Of a DNA stretch of 64,000 nt, positions 18,701 through 27,036 are shown in pieces. Source of the DNA: Betaproteobacteria bacterium MOLA814 (GTDB taxonomy: Bacteria > Pseudomonadota > Gammaproteobacteria > Burkholderiales > Burkholderiaceae_C); the NCBI GenBank assembly GCA_000496475.1, contig AYMW01000003.1:156475-220474 (forward strand). The letters run 5' to 3'. A model generated the notes under the pieces. That model made no database searches. It had not been told where the DNA came from and saw only the letters and a program-made list of their open reading frames with translations. A program made the position numbers and the translations under genes. The first letter of the stretch is position 1; every line of letters begins with the position of its first letter.

Positions 18701-18858
18701 GCGGCTTGCTGTTGTCGCAGGTGGTCACGTTGTTTATTACGCCTGTGATTTACGTGCTGCTAGACCGCTTCAGTGGCACTGGGCCCATCACGACCAAGGC
18801 TCTCATACCTGACGATACAGACAGCGAGCCACATGTGAAGCAACAAGCCAACGCTTAA
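15724..18858 (+). CDS. RND family efflux pump, HAE1-type inner-membrane transporter
   Basis: 1044 residues, the standard length for hydrophobe/amphiphile RND pumps with twelve membrane helices and two large periplasmic loops. The TM4 proton-relay aspartates are visible in LAVGLVVDDAIVMLENIVRHIEDG. FIRRPVMTVLLNIALI starts the first helix. The final third repeats the helix set (VVLLLAAVVVIYILLGMLYESF, IGLLLLIGIVKKNAIMMIDFA). It assembles with the adaptor encoded just upstream; no local TetR- or MarR-type regulator is seen. It converges with dnaE, 15 bases apart. Confidence 0.96.
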   Translation: MNLTELFIRRPVMTVLLNIALIAVGAAALGSIPVAALPRYDTPTINVSARLSGASPETMARSVALPLEKQFSTIAGVNAITSTSSLGRTSITLEFNPDRDIDAAAGDVQAALLSTQRSLPSEMTDLPSYRKVNPADAPILIMALSSPTLSLTQVTDFAENVVSPSLSTIDGVAQVTVWGAKRYAVRVQAKPEELAVRGLTLDDVANAIRATNANSPMGQIVGRNQTLIIEANTQLKSAAQFRELIVTVRNGTPIYLRDVALIRDGSENETSLSRYNGTPSIILAVQRQPDANTVAVIESIYAAIPKLQEQLPSEVKLNTLNDRGVSIRDALNDIYFTLALTIALVVLVIFLFLRRVSATVIPTLSIPVSLISAMSLLYYFDYSLDNISMLGITLAVGLVVDDAIVMLENIVRHIEDGMQPFEAAIKGAREVAFTIVSISISLVAVLIPIFFMPGTLGLLFHEFAVIVGLAILVSAVVSLTLVPMLCSRFLKPHDAKVQAHQQGWAHNSTQWFENIFQATLRGYTHWLDWALAHKKTMVGVTLASVALTVGLFINMPKGFFPQEDIGQVMASVVGAEDVGPETMQRLLDDVAARTQQHPAVASMAAAVFGGNSGRMFITLKPKSERGDMQSVLREMRQATSGVAGVKVFFIPMQNLRVGGRSSRSQYQYTLQSVSGSALQEWTNKVMDKLKSDERFTDVTSDSERGALQAEVVLDRERAQLLGITSQALRNMMYSAFGDRQVASIYTDSGAWSVILTINNPTSQSEQDLLQLHMRTTSGDLVPLSAFASIKRSLGPTSINHQGQLQAITISFNLSPGIPLGQATQALDSYVKDIDLPTNIITSYGGDAAVFQASQTSQVVLLLAAVVVIYILLGMLYESFIHPITILAGLPSAVVGGLLTLQLFGQDITIIATIGLLLLIGIVKKNAIMMIDFALDAQRHKGMTAVDAIRQACVLRFRPIMMTTLTAAIGALPIAFGHGASSELRQPLGLAVVGGLLLSQVVTLFITPVIYVLLDRFSGTGPITTKALIPDDTDSEPHVKQQANA

Positions 18859-18873
18859 TCAACTCAGAAAAAC

Positions 18874-21800
18874 TTACTCGTACACCACACGGGCGTCTTG
18901 CTCGTATGCGCTAGCAGCCCAAGACGCCAGCGCTGCGTCAGTAGGGAAAAACCTAGCTTGCTCTCCCAGCTGCAAATCGCAATGCGCTGTATCTCGCAGC
19001 AAGCGCATGCGTACACGCAAGCCTTTGGTGACGTCACCCGCTTCGGTGTATTCAGTTCTCGCTGGAAAGTCAGTCACCAGTTGACGCACGTCGGGTGCTT
19101 GCCCATTGACTGTCACTTGTAGGTATTTCCCAAATCGACAGCGTGCGTCGGCCAAACTCCACACCTGTTGAATTTTCAAACGTATGCCACCAGAAAACCG
19201 GTCAGGCTGTGCCACCGCTTGAACCACAATAAACTCGTCATCCTTGAGCAAGTTGCGGTGCAAATTAAGGAGGTTTTCATCAGCAGCCGCATCAATAACG
19301 CCAGATTTATCGTCTAGCTTAAACAACCCCAAACGCCCGCGTTGCCCACTGATAACTCGCAACTCTGTCACGATGCCGGCGAGCACCAGCGTGTCGCGCG
19401 AGTCTACCAAATCACCAATCTTTAGCTTGGCAAAACGTCTCACTTCGCCGGCAACCTCATCAAATAAATGGCCTGACAAGAAAAATCCAACGGCGGTTTT
19501 TTCGAACGTTAAGCGCTCCTTCACACCCCAAGGCGTGGCTGAAACCATCTCTGGCTCCTGTGTGCTCGAGCCATGGTCGTTGTCACCCATGTCAAACAAA
19601 CCCACTTGGTCAGCGTTCGCCGCTTGTGCAGATGCATATTCAAACGCGCGCTCCACACTGGCCAGCAAGGAGGCGCGGTTTAAGTCTATGCTGTCAAAGG
19701 CACCCGCTTTGATAAGCGCCTCCACGGTTCGCTTGTTCATACGGCTTTTTTCTACGCGGGCGCAAAAATCAAACAGCGACTTAAACGGACCTCCCTCGGT
19801 GCGCGCCGCAACAAGCGACTCAATGGCTTGCTCGCCAGATCCTTTGATGGCTCCCAAGCCATAGCGAACACTGTGGTCGGTGACAGGTTCAAAACGGTAG
19901 ACACCACGGTTGACGTCGGGCGCTTCAAATGTCATGCCCATTTCTAGCGCATCGGCATGCAAGACACGCAGCTTGTCGGTGTCGCCCATTTCAATGGTCA
20001 TATTGGCAGCGTAAAACTCGGCCGTGTAGTGCACCTTGAGCCAGCCCGTGTGGTAGGCCAACAAAGAGTAAGCTGCCGCGTGCGACTTGTTAAAGCCGTA
20101 GCCAGCGAACTTCTCCATCAAATCAAACACTTCGTCGGCTTTGTCTTGCGAAATATGCTGCTTTGCGGCACCCGTGCGGAACAGCTCACGCTGCTGCACC
20201 ATTTCTTCAAGCTTCTTTTTACCCATAGCCCGGCGCAGCATATCGGCGCCGCCCAGCGAGTAACCCGCCAGCACCTGCGCCACTTGCATCACCTGTTCTT
20301 GGTAAACCATGATGCCGTAAGTCTCTTCCAACACCGGTTTGACCAACGGGTGCGGGTACTCGACCACCTCGCGCCCGTGCTTACGAGCCACAAAGGTAGG
20401 AATCAAATCCATGGGGCCGGGACGGTACAAAGCGTTTAGCGCAATCAAGTCCTCCAGACGGCTGGGCTTGGCGTCACGCAGCATGCCTTGCATACCGCGG
20501 CTTTCAAACTGAAACACCGCCTCGGTTTGGCCTCGCGCAAAGAGGTCGTACACCTTGCTGTCGTCTATAGGTACATCTTCAAACTTAAAACCGCTCTGGC
20601 CTTTGTGACGCTGCACGATAAACTGGCGAGCCAACTCCAAGATAGTCAGAGTGGCCAACCCCAAGAAGTCAAACTTCACCAGGCCAACAGCCTCCACATC
20701 ATCTTTGTCGTACTGGCTCACAGCTGAATCGCTGCCTGGCTGCTGGTACAGCGGGCAAAAATCAGTCAGTTTGCCAGGTGCAATCAACACACCGCCTGCA
20801 TGCATACCCACATTGCGCGTCATGCCCTCTAACTTTTGTGCCATTGCCAAGAGGGTTTTAACGTCTTCTTCGCGCTCTAGTCGCTCAGCCAGTTGAGGCT
20901 CTTGCTCAATGGCCTGCGCAATGGTGACGTGTGTGCCCGGCTTGTTGGGAATGAGCTTGGAGATGCCATCGCAAAAGCCATAGGCAAAGTCCATTACGCG
21001 ACCCACATCACGAATAGCTGCGCGCGCGGCCATGGTGCCGAATGTGACAATTTGGCTCACCGCATTGCGCCCGTATTTGTCTTTCACATAGCCAATCACA
21101 CGGTCGCGGTTGCTTTGGCAAAAGTCGATATCAAAGTCGGGCATTGAGACGCGCTCTGGATTCAAAAACCGCTCAAACAACAAGTTGTATTGAAGCGGAT
21201 CAAGGTCAGTGATACCCAGGGAATAAGCCACCAATGAACCTGCACCTGAACCACGTCCTGGCCCAACTGGGCAGCCGTTGTTTTTGGCCCAGTTGATGAA
21301 GTCGCCCACAATTAAGAAATAGCCCGGAAAGCCCATGCTTAATATCGTCTCAATTTCAAAATTGAGACGCTGTATGTAACGGTCTTGCTGCGCCGCGCGC
21401 AGTGCCCCATCGGGATACAGGTGAAGCATGCGCTGTTGCAAACCATCATGGGACAACTGGCGAAAATAATCAGCCATAGGCATAGCCACGCCATCTACCA
21501 CTGGTGTGGGGAAGTCTGGCAACTGCGGCTGGCCCAAAGTCAGGGTGACATTGCAACGCTTGGCTATTTCTACTGCGTTGCTCAACGCGCTGGGCACATC
21601 CGCAAACAAGGCTTGCATTTCGCCACTTGATTTGAAGTACTGCTCGCGTGTAAACCTGCGCACACGTCGGCGATTGGCCAACATTTCGCCTTCGGCAATA
21701 CAGACCCGCGCCTCGTGGCTTTCATAATCTTGTGGTGTTAAAAACTGTATGGGGTGCGTGGCCACGACTGGCAAGCCCAAGCGCGCTGCCAGGGGGACAC

Positions 21801-22386
21801 AGGCCAGCACATGACGCTCGTCGTCATCGCGTCCAGCGCGCTGCACTTCCAAGTAAAAACGATGTGTAAAGGTTTGTGCAAACGTCAGTGCAAGGTTTGC
21901 AGCTCGCCCCTCGTCACCTGCCATGAGTGCACGTCCAACCGGACCTGCTTGCGCGCCAGACAGCACGATGAGACCGCCACTCAGCTCCTGCAACCAGGCC
22001 CAGCGAACGGCGGCTTGGTCACGTGCACTTGGTTGTGTCCACGCCCTTGCAAGCAATTCACACAAATTCAGATAGCCTTGGTGGTTTTGCGCCAGCAGCA
22101 CAATCCGCGACAAGATTGGCGCCAAACCCGGCATGGCAGCTTTGGGGGCCGCATCGTCTGGCACATCAACCAGCATCACCTCAGCACCGACAATCGGCTT
22201 GATGCCTGCACCTCTGGTTTTCTTATAAAACTTGACCATGCCATACAAGTTACTCAAGTCGGTCATGGCCAAAGCTGGCTGCGAGCATGCAGTCGCTGTT
22301 GCCACAGCGTCTGGTATGCGTACGGCACCATCAACAACAGAGAATTCGGTATGCAGGCGAAGGTGAACAAAAGGCGCAGAAGTCAT
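18874..22386 (-). CDS. dnaE: DNA polymerase III alpha subunit
   Basis: 1170 residues. The replicative polymerase catalytic subunit. The PHP domain occupies the N-terminus (FVHLRLHTEFSVVDGAVRI and following). The C-family polymerase core shows NGCPVGPGRGSGAGSLVAY and the catalytic aspartates in MPDFDIDFCQSNRDRV, followed by the tandem HhH and an OB-fold region (VLAGIVTELRVISGQRGRLGLFKLDD). A normal replicative DnaE1 by length and motifs. It stands alone on the minus strand, with the sox terminator downstream of its start side. Confidence 0.98.
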   Translation of the reverse strand: MTSAPFVHLRLHTEFSVVDGAVRIPDAVATATACSQPALAMTDLSNLYGMVKFYKKTRGAGIKPIVGAEVMLVDVPDDAAPKAAMPGLAPILSRIVLLAQNHQGYLNLCELLARAWTQPSARDQAAVRWAWLQELSGGLIVLSGAQAGPVGRALMAGDEGRAANLALTFAQTFTHRFYLEVQRAGRDDDERHVLACVPLAARLGLPVVATHPIQFLTPQDYESHEARVCIAEGEMLANRRRVRRFTREQYFKSSGEMQALFADVPSALSNAVEIAKRCNVTLTLGQPQLPDFPTPVVDGVAMPMADYFRQLSHDGLQQRMLHLYPDGALRAAQQDRYIQRLNFEIETILSMGFPGYFLIVGDFINWAKNNGCPVGPGRGSGAGSLVAYSLGITDLDPLQYNLLFERFLNPERVSMPDFDIDFCQSNRDRVIGYVKDKYGRNAVSQIVTFGTMAARAAIRDVGRVMDFAYGFCDGISKLIPNKPGTHVTIAQAIEQEPQLAERLEREEDVKTLLAMAQKLEGMTRNVGMHAGGVLIAPGKLTDFCPLYQQPGSDSAVSQYDKDDVEAVGLVKFDFLGLATLTILELARQFIVQRHKGQSGFKFEDVPIDDSKVYDLFARGQTEAVFQFESRGMQGMLRDAKPSRLEDLIALNALYRPGPMDLIPTFVARKHGREVVEYPHPLVKPVLEETYGIMVYQEQVMQVAQVLAGYSLGGADMLRRAMGKKKLEEMVQQRELFRTGAAKQHISQDKADEVFDLMEKFAGYGFNKSHAAAYSLLAYHTGWLKVHYTAEFYAANMTIEMGDTDKLRVLHADALEMGMTFEAPDVNRGVYRFEPVTDHSVRYGLGAIKGSGEQAIESLVAARTEGGPFKSLFDFCARVEKSRMNKRTVEALIKAGAFDSIDLNRASLLASVERAFEYASAQAANADQVGLFDMGDNDHGSSTQEPEMVSATPWGVKERLTFEKTAVGFFLSGHLFDEVAGEVRRFAKLKIGDLVDSRDTLVLAGIVTELRVISGQRGRLGLFKLDDKSGVIDAAADENLLNLHRNLLKDDEFIVVQAVAQPDRFSGGIRLKIQQVWSLADARCRFGKYLQVTVNGQAPDVRQLVTDFPARTEYTEAGDVTKGLRVRMRLLRDTAHCDLQLGEQARFFPTDAALASWAASAYEQDARVVYE

Positions 22387-22436
22387 GCTTCTATTTTAGG
22401 TGCGCAATTCGCCGCAAGTTCAGTTTTTACATGGCC

Positions 22437-22459
22437 AAAAAAAACGCCCATGAAGAGCG
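22437..22459 (-). terminator. Rho-independent terminator after soxB
   Basis: Read on the minus strand, CGCTC-TTCAT-GGGCG forms a five-pair stem directly followed by eight Ts (A run 22437-22444 on the plus strand). It lies about 25 bases past the soxB stop and closes the sox transcript before dnaE. Confidence 0.75.
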
Positions 22460-22482
22460 CTTTTTTATTAATGTGCTGCTGG

Positions 22483-24204
22483 CTAGGCGATACCGGGGTT
22501 ACCCGACATATTCTTGAGCGTGGGCAGATTGAGCTTGCGCGTTTTGATGACTTTCTCTGACCTGAGATAGGTCTCCATCACATCCCAAATAGGCTCGCCA
22601 GTCACACCCGCCGCAACAGGCGCCCAGCTGGCGACCTTGTAGTTCTTGCTGGCTTCAATCGCCTTGCCATTGAGTGCCATGTTGCTGATGCGTTTACCAG
22701 ACTCGGCCAGTGGGTCACAGGTGTATGCCAAACCGCCCACACGCACCATGTCACCACCTTGCTGGTAGTAGGGGTCAGCGTTGAACAGGTTGTCACACAC
22801 GTCCTCAAGGACCGTTTTAATGAACTCGCCACTCATGTTGGATACTGTGGTGGCTGGATAGGTAATAGCCACTTGGTCCATCAAGTGGTCGCGCGTGATA
22901 GCTTGACCCGGCAATATGGTGGTACCCCAACGAAAGCCTGGTGAGAACGCAATTTCAGCGTCTTTAACCGCCATTAATCCATCGACAATGAGTTGGTCCC
23001 AAGAGCCATTGAAATTGCCACGTCTGTACAGCAGGCCTTCGCTGATGGCCAGTTTCTCTTCGAGCTTGTCTTTGTAGGGCGCTCGCACAGTGTCGATATG
23101 CGTCTGCATGGCCACGTCTGCTGGTAGCAGGTTCGCAAAAATGGGCATCAACTTGTAGCGGAAGTCTTGTACTTTGCCACCGCGCACATCGAAGTCGAGC
23201 ACGCCTAGGTATTTAGAGTTGGAGCCTGCGTTGGTCACCAACGTTTGACCACCGGCATTTTTTACCACCACAGGCGCAGGCACGCCGTCATGGGTATGGC
23301 CACCCATCACGGCATCAATGCCAGTCACGCGTGAAGCCATTTTGATGTCAACGTCCATGCCGTTATGCGACAGCACCACAACAACTTGTGCGCCTTTTGA
23401 TCTAGCCTCATCAACCATCTTTTGCATGTGGTCGTCTTTGATACCAAATGTCCAGTCAGCCACCATATGGCGGGGGTTGGCAATAGGCGTGTAAGGGAAT
23501 GCCTGGCCAATAACCGCCACCGGTACGCCATTCATTTCACGGATAACGTAAGGTTTGAAGACTTGATCACCAAAGTCGCTGGTGTGCACGTTTTGAGCCA
23601 AGAACTCTATGTGGCCTGCAAAGTCTTTTTCGATAATTTCAGTCACACGCTCTGCACCGAGAGTGAACTCCCAGTGTGACGTCATCAAGTCAACACCTAG
23701 CAATTTACAGGCGTCCACCATGTCTTGGCCATTGGTCCACAACGCGGTTGCAGAACCTTGCCATGTGTCGCCACCATCTAACAACAAGGCATGAGGGCGG
23801 CTGGCGCGCACTTGCTTGATAAGCGTGGCCATGTGTGCAAAGCCACCAACCTTGCCATATGTCCTGGCCGCTTGTTCAAAATTGAGATACGTAAAGGCAT
23901 GCGCCTGTGGCGAATTAGCCGGGATCTTGAAGTAATTTAACAAGTTCTCACCCACCAAATGTGGGGGGCGTCCCAAGGCGTCAGACACGCCTAAATTCAC
24001 GCTGGGCTCTCGAAAATATATGGGATTCAACTGCGCGTGGCAGTCGGTGAAGTGCATGAAGCTGACGTTGCCAAACTTGGGCAATTCGTACAGGCGCTGG
24101 GCGGCAGCCATGTCGCCAGCCAACACTTCTTTGTTTCCCAAAGCCATACCGCCAGCGCTGGCCACTGCCAACAATTGCAAAAATTCGCGACGTCCTATGC
24201 TCAT
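22483..24204 (-). CDS. soxB: Thiosulfohydrolase SoxB
   Basis: 573 residues. SoxB hydrolyses the sulfonate group from SoxY-bound cysteine S-thiosulfonate, releasing sulfate, in the periplasmic Sox pathway. The N-terminus has a twin-arginine-type leader (GRREFLQLLAVASAGG). It is a 5'-nucleotidase-fold dimanganese enzyme: FMHFTDCHAQLNPIYFREPS, LLDGGDTWQGSATALW, MTSHWEFTLG, SHNGMDVDIKMASRVTGIDAVMGGHTHDG. It is the last gene of the minus-strand sox run, with a strong hairpin terminator between soxX and soxB, which suggests separate or reduced expression. Confidence 0.97.
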   Translation of the reverse strand: MSIGRREFLQLLAVASAGGMALGNKEVLAGDMAAAQRLYELPKFGNVSFMHFTDCHAQLNPIYFREPSVNLGVSDALGRPPHLVGENLLNYFKIPANSPQAHAFTYLNFEQAARTYGKVGGFAHMATLIKQVRASRPHALLLDGGDTWQGSATALWTNGQDMVDACKLLGVDLMTSHWEFTLGAERVTEIIEKDFAGHIEFLAQNVHTSDFGDQVFKPYVIREMNGVPVAVIGQAFPYTPIANPRHMVADWTFGIKDDHMQKMVDEARSKGAQVVVVLSHNGMDVDIKMASRVTGIDAVMGGHTHDGVPAPVVVKNAGGQTLVTNAGSNSKYLGVLDFDVRGGKVQDFRYKLMPIFANLLPADVAMQTHIDTVRAPYKDKLEEKLAISEGLLYRRGNFNGSWDQLIVDGLMAVKDAEIAFSPGFRWGTTILPGQAITRDHLMDQVAITYPATTVSNMSGEFIKTVLEDVCDNLFNADPYYQQGGDMVRVGGLAYTCDPLAESGKRISNMALNGKAIEASKNYKVASWAPVAAGVTGEPIWDVMETYLRSEKVIKTRKLNLPTLKNMSGNPGIA

Positions 24205-24244
24205 ACGAATATCCCTTATTAATTGATTACTGATATTTAAAATT

Positions 24245-24276
24245 TAAAAATGGTCGAGGTGTTTACCCTCGACCAT
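24245..24276 (-). terminator. Intercistronic hairpin terminator between soxX and soxB
   Basis: A perfect ten-pair stem, ATGGTCGAGG with CCTCGACCAT (24250-24259 and 24267-24276), followed on the minus strand by TTTTTAAATT. It sits 55 bases after soxX and 46 bases before soxB. This is the strongest hairpin seen in the locus. Confidence 0.75.
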
Positions 24277-24331
24277 TGACCAAACTGGCACGCCGCTGCT
24301 ATGGCCGCCACTGCCCTATTATGTGGCGCTG

Positions 24332-24985
24332 TTAATTCGCGTTAACAGGCGACTGTGGATCTAACAACAAGGCCATCACGTGCTTAATTTGCTCAGCGTC
24401 CAAGATGCCGTTGTGACCAACGCGCGGCATATTTGTACATGCGCTGTAAGCACGCGCGTTCCACAACTTGCCCCATGTGTACTCCACAATGGCTTTGGAC
24501 TCTGTAGAGGCTGGATCGCTAACACCGCGTAGTTTGCCGTAGTTGTACAAACTGGGGCCCAAGTTACCGTAAGAGACTTGCGCTTTGTCGATTTGGTGGC
24601 AGTTGTAGCAATTACCGCCGTTTGTTGAGCCAGCCTTGTCTTTCCATGTAAGACCTTTGCCGCTGGCTGCGATTTTTTCACCTGTTGCCCAATCACCCAA
24701 ATACTTGCCATCAGCAGGCCACTGGATGGTTTTCATTTGCGCGTCTTGTATGGCTTGTGCCATGTCAGCGTTCAACGGTTGACCAGCAACATCGGCTGCG
24801 CTGCACAAACGATTGGCTTCGTCTTGCTGCAAGCGATCAACTGTTGCAATACCTTTGCTTTGAAAGGAAGCCTGAACAACTTTTGCAGTCAGCTTGTCGG
24901 CATCGGCACTGGATATGGTGGTTGACATACAACCAGAGAGCAGCAAAGCGCTGACTGCCAGCGTGAGAGGACTGTATTTTTTCAT
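24332..24985 (-). CDS. soxX: Sulfur-oxidation cytochrome c subunit SoxX
   Basis: 217 residues. SoxX pairs with SoxA to form the SoxAX cytochrome that oxidatively attaches thiosulfate to the SoxY cysteine. A single haem motif CYNCH is seen at about residue 125, with a distal methionine candidate in CTNMPRVGHNGILDAEQI. The N-terminus reads ALLLSGCMSTT, which is a lipobox, so this SoxX may be a lipoprotein, not a freely soluble periplasmic protein. It begins 12 bases after soxA. Confidence 0.94.
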   Translation of the reverse strand: MKKYSPLTLAVSALLLSGCMSTTISSADADKLTAKVVQASFQSKGIATVDRLQQDEANRLCSAADVAGQPLNADMAQAIQDAQMKTIQWPADGKYLGDWATGEKIAASGKGLTWKDKAGSTNGGNCYNCHQIDKAQVSYGNLGPSLYNYGKLRGVSDPASTESKAIVEYTWGKLWNARAYSACTNMPRVGHNGILDAEQIKHVMALLLDPQSPVNAN

Positions 24986-24997
24986 GAGTATGGCTCC

Positions 24998-25798
24998 TTA
25001 TCGCTTTATAGCTGGTGCGATGCTAACTGCACCGGTCGCGTTAACGCCCATGTACACACCCAATGCAATGGTGGCATCGCTGGCGTACTTTGGCTCTGGG
25101 AAACGTTGCTGGCGGTAGCAGTCGTTCAAGCGCTTTTGCATAGGCCACATTTGACCATTGCCTACACGGTAAGCAGGCCATGCTGCGAAACCAATACCGT
25201 CGCCTGGGTTACCAGTGAGGTTAGGCAAGCCTTGCAATCGAATGCGTTTGTTGTCTTCAGCGTGGCATGTGGCACATGCAAAGTCATGGGGGCCTGCCCG
25301 CATGAAGAACAATCGCTTGCCGACTTCATACATTTCGCGCTCTTTTGCGTGTGCTTGTGAGATGTTTATTTTCAGTTCACGTGATTGGCCAGATACATAA
25401 GTGGCCAAATCGCGTAGTGTTTCTTGTTCGCCTTTGCCATAACTGGTGGCAGCCAACTTGGCGGCGTCAAAGCCTTGCAACGTTTCCATGCAGGTCACCA
25501 AGCGAGACTCTAAATCTTGCACGCGTGCAGTGTCTGCAAAAAACTTGGGCAGTTCAACAAATGCACCTTTGATGACGCCCGGGCCTTTGCCCAAGTCACA
25601 GGCTTCTAGCGTGGCTTGCTTAGGACCGCGAGGTGTGGTCCACAACTCTTCGCCGGCCATTTCAAATAATTCAGCGGGGTTGCCGTCTTGCAGCATTTCG
25701 CGGTATTTCGCTATGCCGGCTTCAATTGCGTCTGCCTGTGCAGAGGCCATAAAGCCAGACGCGAGTAGCGCGATTAGGGCTATGTTGCTTTTCATCAT
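24998..25798 (-). CDS. soxA: L-cysteine S-thiosulfotransferase subunit SoxA
   Basis: About 266 residues from the ATG at 25798, which follows an AGGAGA ribosome-binding site; the frame runs 21 codons further upstream without a conserved start. Signal peptide: IALIALLASGFMASAQA. One CxxCH haem site (FACATCHAEDN) is present, and the catalytic haem-ligand cysteine lies in LNDCYRQQRF. The N-terminal half has two cysteines (EACDLGKG and VTCMETL) but no second haem motif, so this is the mono-haem SoxA type. Confidence 0.95.
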   Translation of the reverse strand: MMKSNIALIALLASGFMASAQADAIEAGIAKYREMLQDGNPAELFEMAGEELWTTPRGPKQATLEACDLGKGPGVIKGAFVELPKFFADTARVQDLESRLVTCMETLQGFDAAKLAATSYGKGEQETLRDLATYVSGQSRELKINISQAHAKEREMYEVGKRLFFMRAGPHDFACATCHAEDNKRIRLQGLPNLTGNPGDGIGFAAWPAYRVGNGQMWPMQKRLNDCYRQQRFPEPKYASDATIALGVYMGVNATGAVSIAPAIKR

Positions 25799-25817
25799 GA
25801 GTCTCCTTATTCTTAGT

Positions 25818-25845
25818 AAAAAGGCCAAGGTGATTAACCTCGGCC
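25818..25845 (-). terminator. Intercistronic hairpin terminator between soxZ and soxA
   Basis: Minus-strand GGCCGAGG pairs with CCTTGGCC (one G-T pair) and is followed by five Ts. It lies 16 bases past the soxZ stop and 20 bases before the soxA start, so it should attenuate transcription from soxYZ into soxAXB or stabilise the soxYZ mRNA end. Confidence 0.65.
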
Positions 25846-25861
25846 TGGATGCTTGCCTCAA

Positions 25862-26173
25862 TTAAGAGACAGTGACCTCGTCAGAACGGCTGTCGCCTTC
25901 GTTGTCTTTCCAGCTCACCACGACTTTGTCACCAGCAGCGCCGCCCGTAAAACTGAATGCCAAGTAAGGGTTTTGCGATATGGCAGATCCCCACTGAGCA
26001 CTCAAGACAACATTGCCGTTGTGGGTCGCTGTTACTTCGCTGATGAAGTGTGCAGGAATGGTCTTGCCTGACGAGTCTTTGCGCTGACCGCCTTCCATTT
26101 TGTGTGCCATCAAAGCGCGTACGGTTGTGACACCGTTGTCTGCTTTTGCACGAATACGCATTGGACGTCCCAT
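25862..26173 (-). CDS. soxZ: Thiosulfate oxidation carrier complex protein SoxZ
   Basis: 103 residues from the ATG at 26173; a 23-codon open extension upstream is not conserved. SoxZ is the immunoglobulin-fold partner of SoxY and has no signal peptide of its own, moving to the periplasm with SoxY through the Tat route. Seen: GRPMRIRAKADNGVTTVRALMAHKMEGGQRKD and the ending GDKVVVSWKDNEGDSRSDEVTVS. soxY lies 56 bases upstream. Confidence 0.95.
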   Translation of the reverse strand: MGRPMRIRAKADNGVTTVRALMAHKMEGGQRKDSSGKTIPAHFISEVTATHNGNVVLSAQWGSAISQNPYLAFSFTGGAAGDKVVVSWKDNEGDSRSDEVTVS

Positions 26174-26229
26174 GTGACTTACTCCTAATTCAATATGTAT
26201 GGTTGTGTTGTGATGATGTGAAGGGCGAA

Positions 26230-26679
26230 TTAACCGCCGCAACCACCCAATGTCACTTTGGTTTCTTTAGAGGCAGCAAACAACTTGCCGTCAGCCTTCA
26301 CCACCACCGTGATGTTAGAGGTTTGCCCCATCTTTAAACGTGTTTGAACATCGGCTTTGGTACCGGCAGGTATAGAAAAACCTGCGGCCAATGGGGACGG
26401 GTTCTTTTCAACCAAAAACCATATGTCGGTGGTGTTGGGTATGTTGCTGATAGCACCAACAGGCACAACAGCGCCGTTTTCGGCGATGTCTGGTGTCACC
26501 ACTTGAATGTCTCCACTTGCAGCAGGCGAGCCGCCTAATGCATTGATGGCTTCGGCGTAGCTCTTGGTTGCGAAACCCGGACGGGACTCAGCAGCTTGAG
26601 CTTGGGTAATGATGCCCAGTGACACCAAGGTGCTCAAAGCACCTGCGGTTTTAATCACTTGGCGACGTGTCGTGTCCAT
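26230..26679 (-). CDS. soxY: Thiosulfate oxidation carrier protein SoxY
   Basis: 149 residues. SoxY carries the sulfur intermediates on the cysteine of its flexible C-terminal GGCGG tail, which is present here as the very last residues (TLGGCGG). A Tat leader (TTRRQVIKTAGALSTLVSLG) is visible at the N-terminus. It is the first gene after a 357-base gap downstream of soxD, with an AAGGAG-type ribosome-binding site, so a promoter for soxYZAXB is likely in that gap. Confidence 0.96.
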   Translation of the reverse strand: MDTTRRQVIKTAGALSTLVSLGIITQAQAAESRPGFATKSYAEAINALGGSPAASGDIQVVTPDIAENGAVVPVGAISNIPNTTDIWFLVEKNPSPLAAGFSIPAGTKADVQTRLKMGQTSNITVVVKADGKLFAASKETKVTLGGCGG

Positions 26680-27036
26680 ATAAGCTCCTTAAAAAATTGC
26701 GTTGGAACACAGGTTTGACCTCAGTCCTTAGACCAATACCGCATCGGCATCAGTTTAAAAGGCTTTGGTAGAAAAATGATCAATAGGCTGTAACGCTGAC
26801 AAGACAAGTTGGCCAACATCTAGTCGCTGACAGGATGTTGTGTAGACCTTATAAAAGTTACTGCATACCCGCCGACATAGCGCTCCATGACACAGCTCAC
26901 AACTTGTATCCGTCTATGCGTTATATCTTATATGGCTTTGAACCAGCTCCTATAGGGTTGATACCAGTTGGAACATGTTTTCGAAAAAAAATGATGCGGG
27001 TTATTCTCGCACGGCGAACTTTTTACACCTATAGAT
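26680..27036 (-). promoter_or_regulatory. 357-base intergenic region upstream of soxY
   Basis: No gene is seen. The region separates soxCD from soxYZAXB on the same strand and should hold the soxY promoter. TTATATCTTATATGG (26921-26935) contains an ATAT-CTT-ATAT dyad that loosely resembles the AT-rich palindrome ahead of soxR. Close to soxD a weak TGCG/CGCA hairpin is followed on the minus strand by a run of eight Ts (about 26986-27007), possibly the end of the soxCD transcript. Neither element is strong. Confidence 0.4.
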
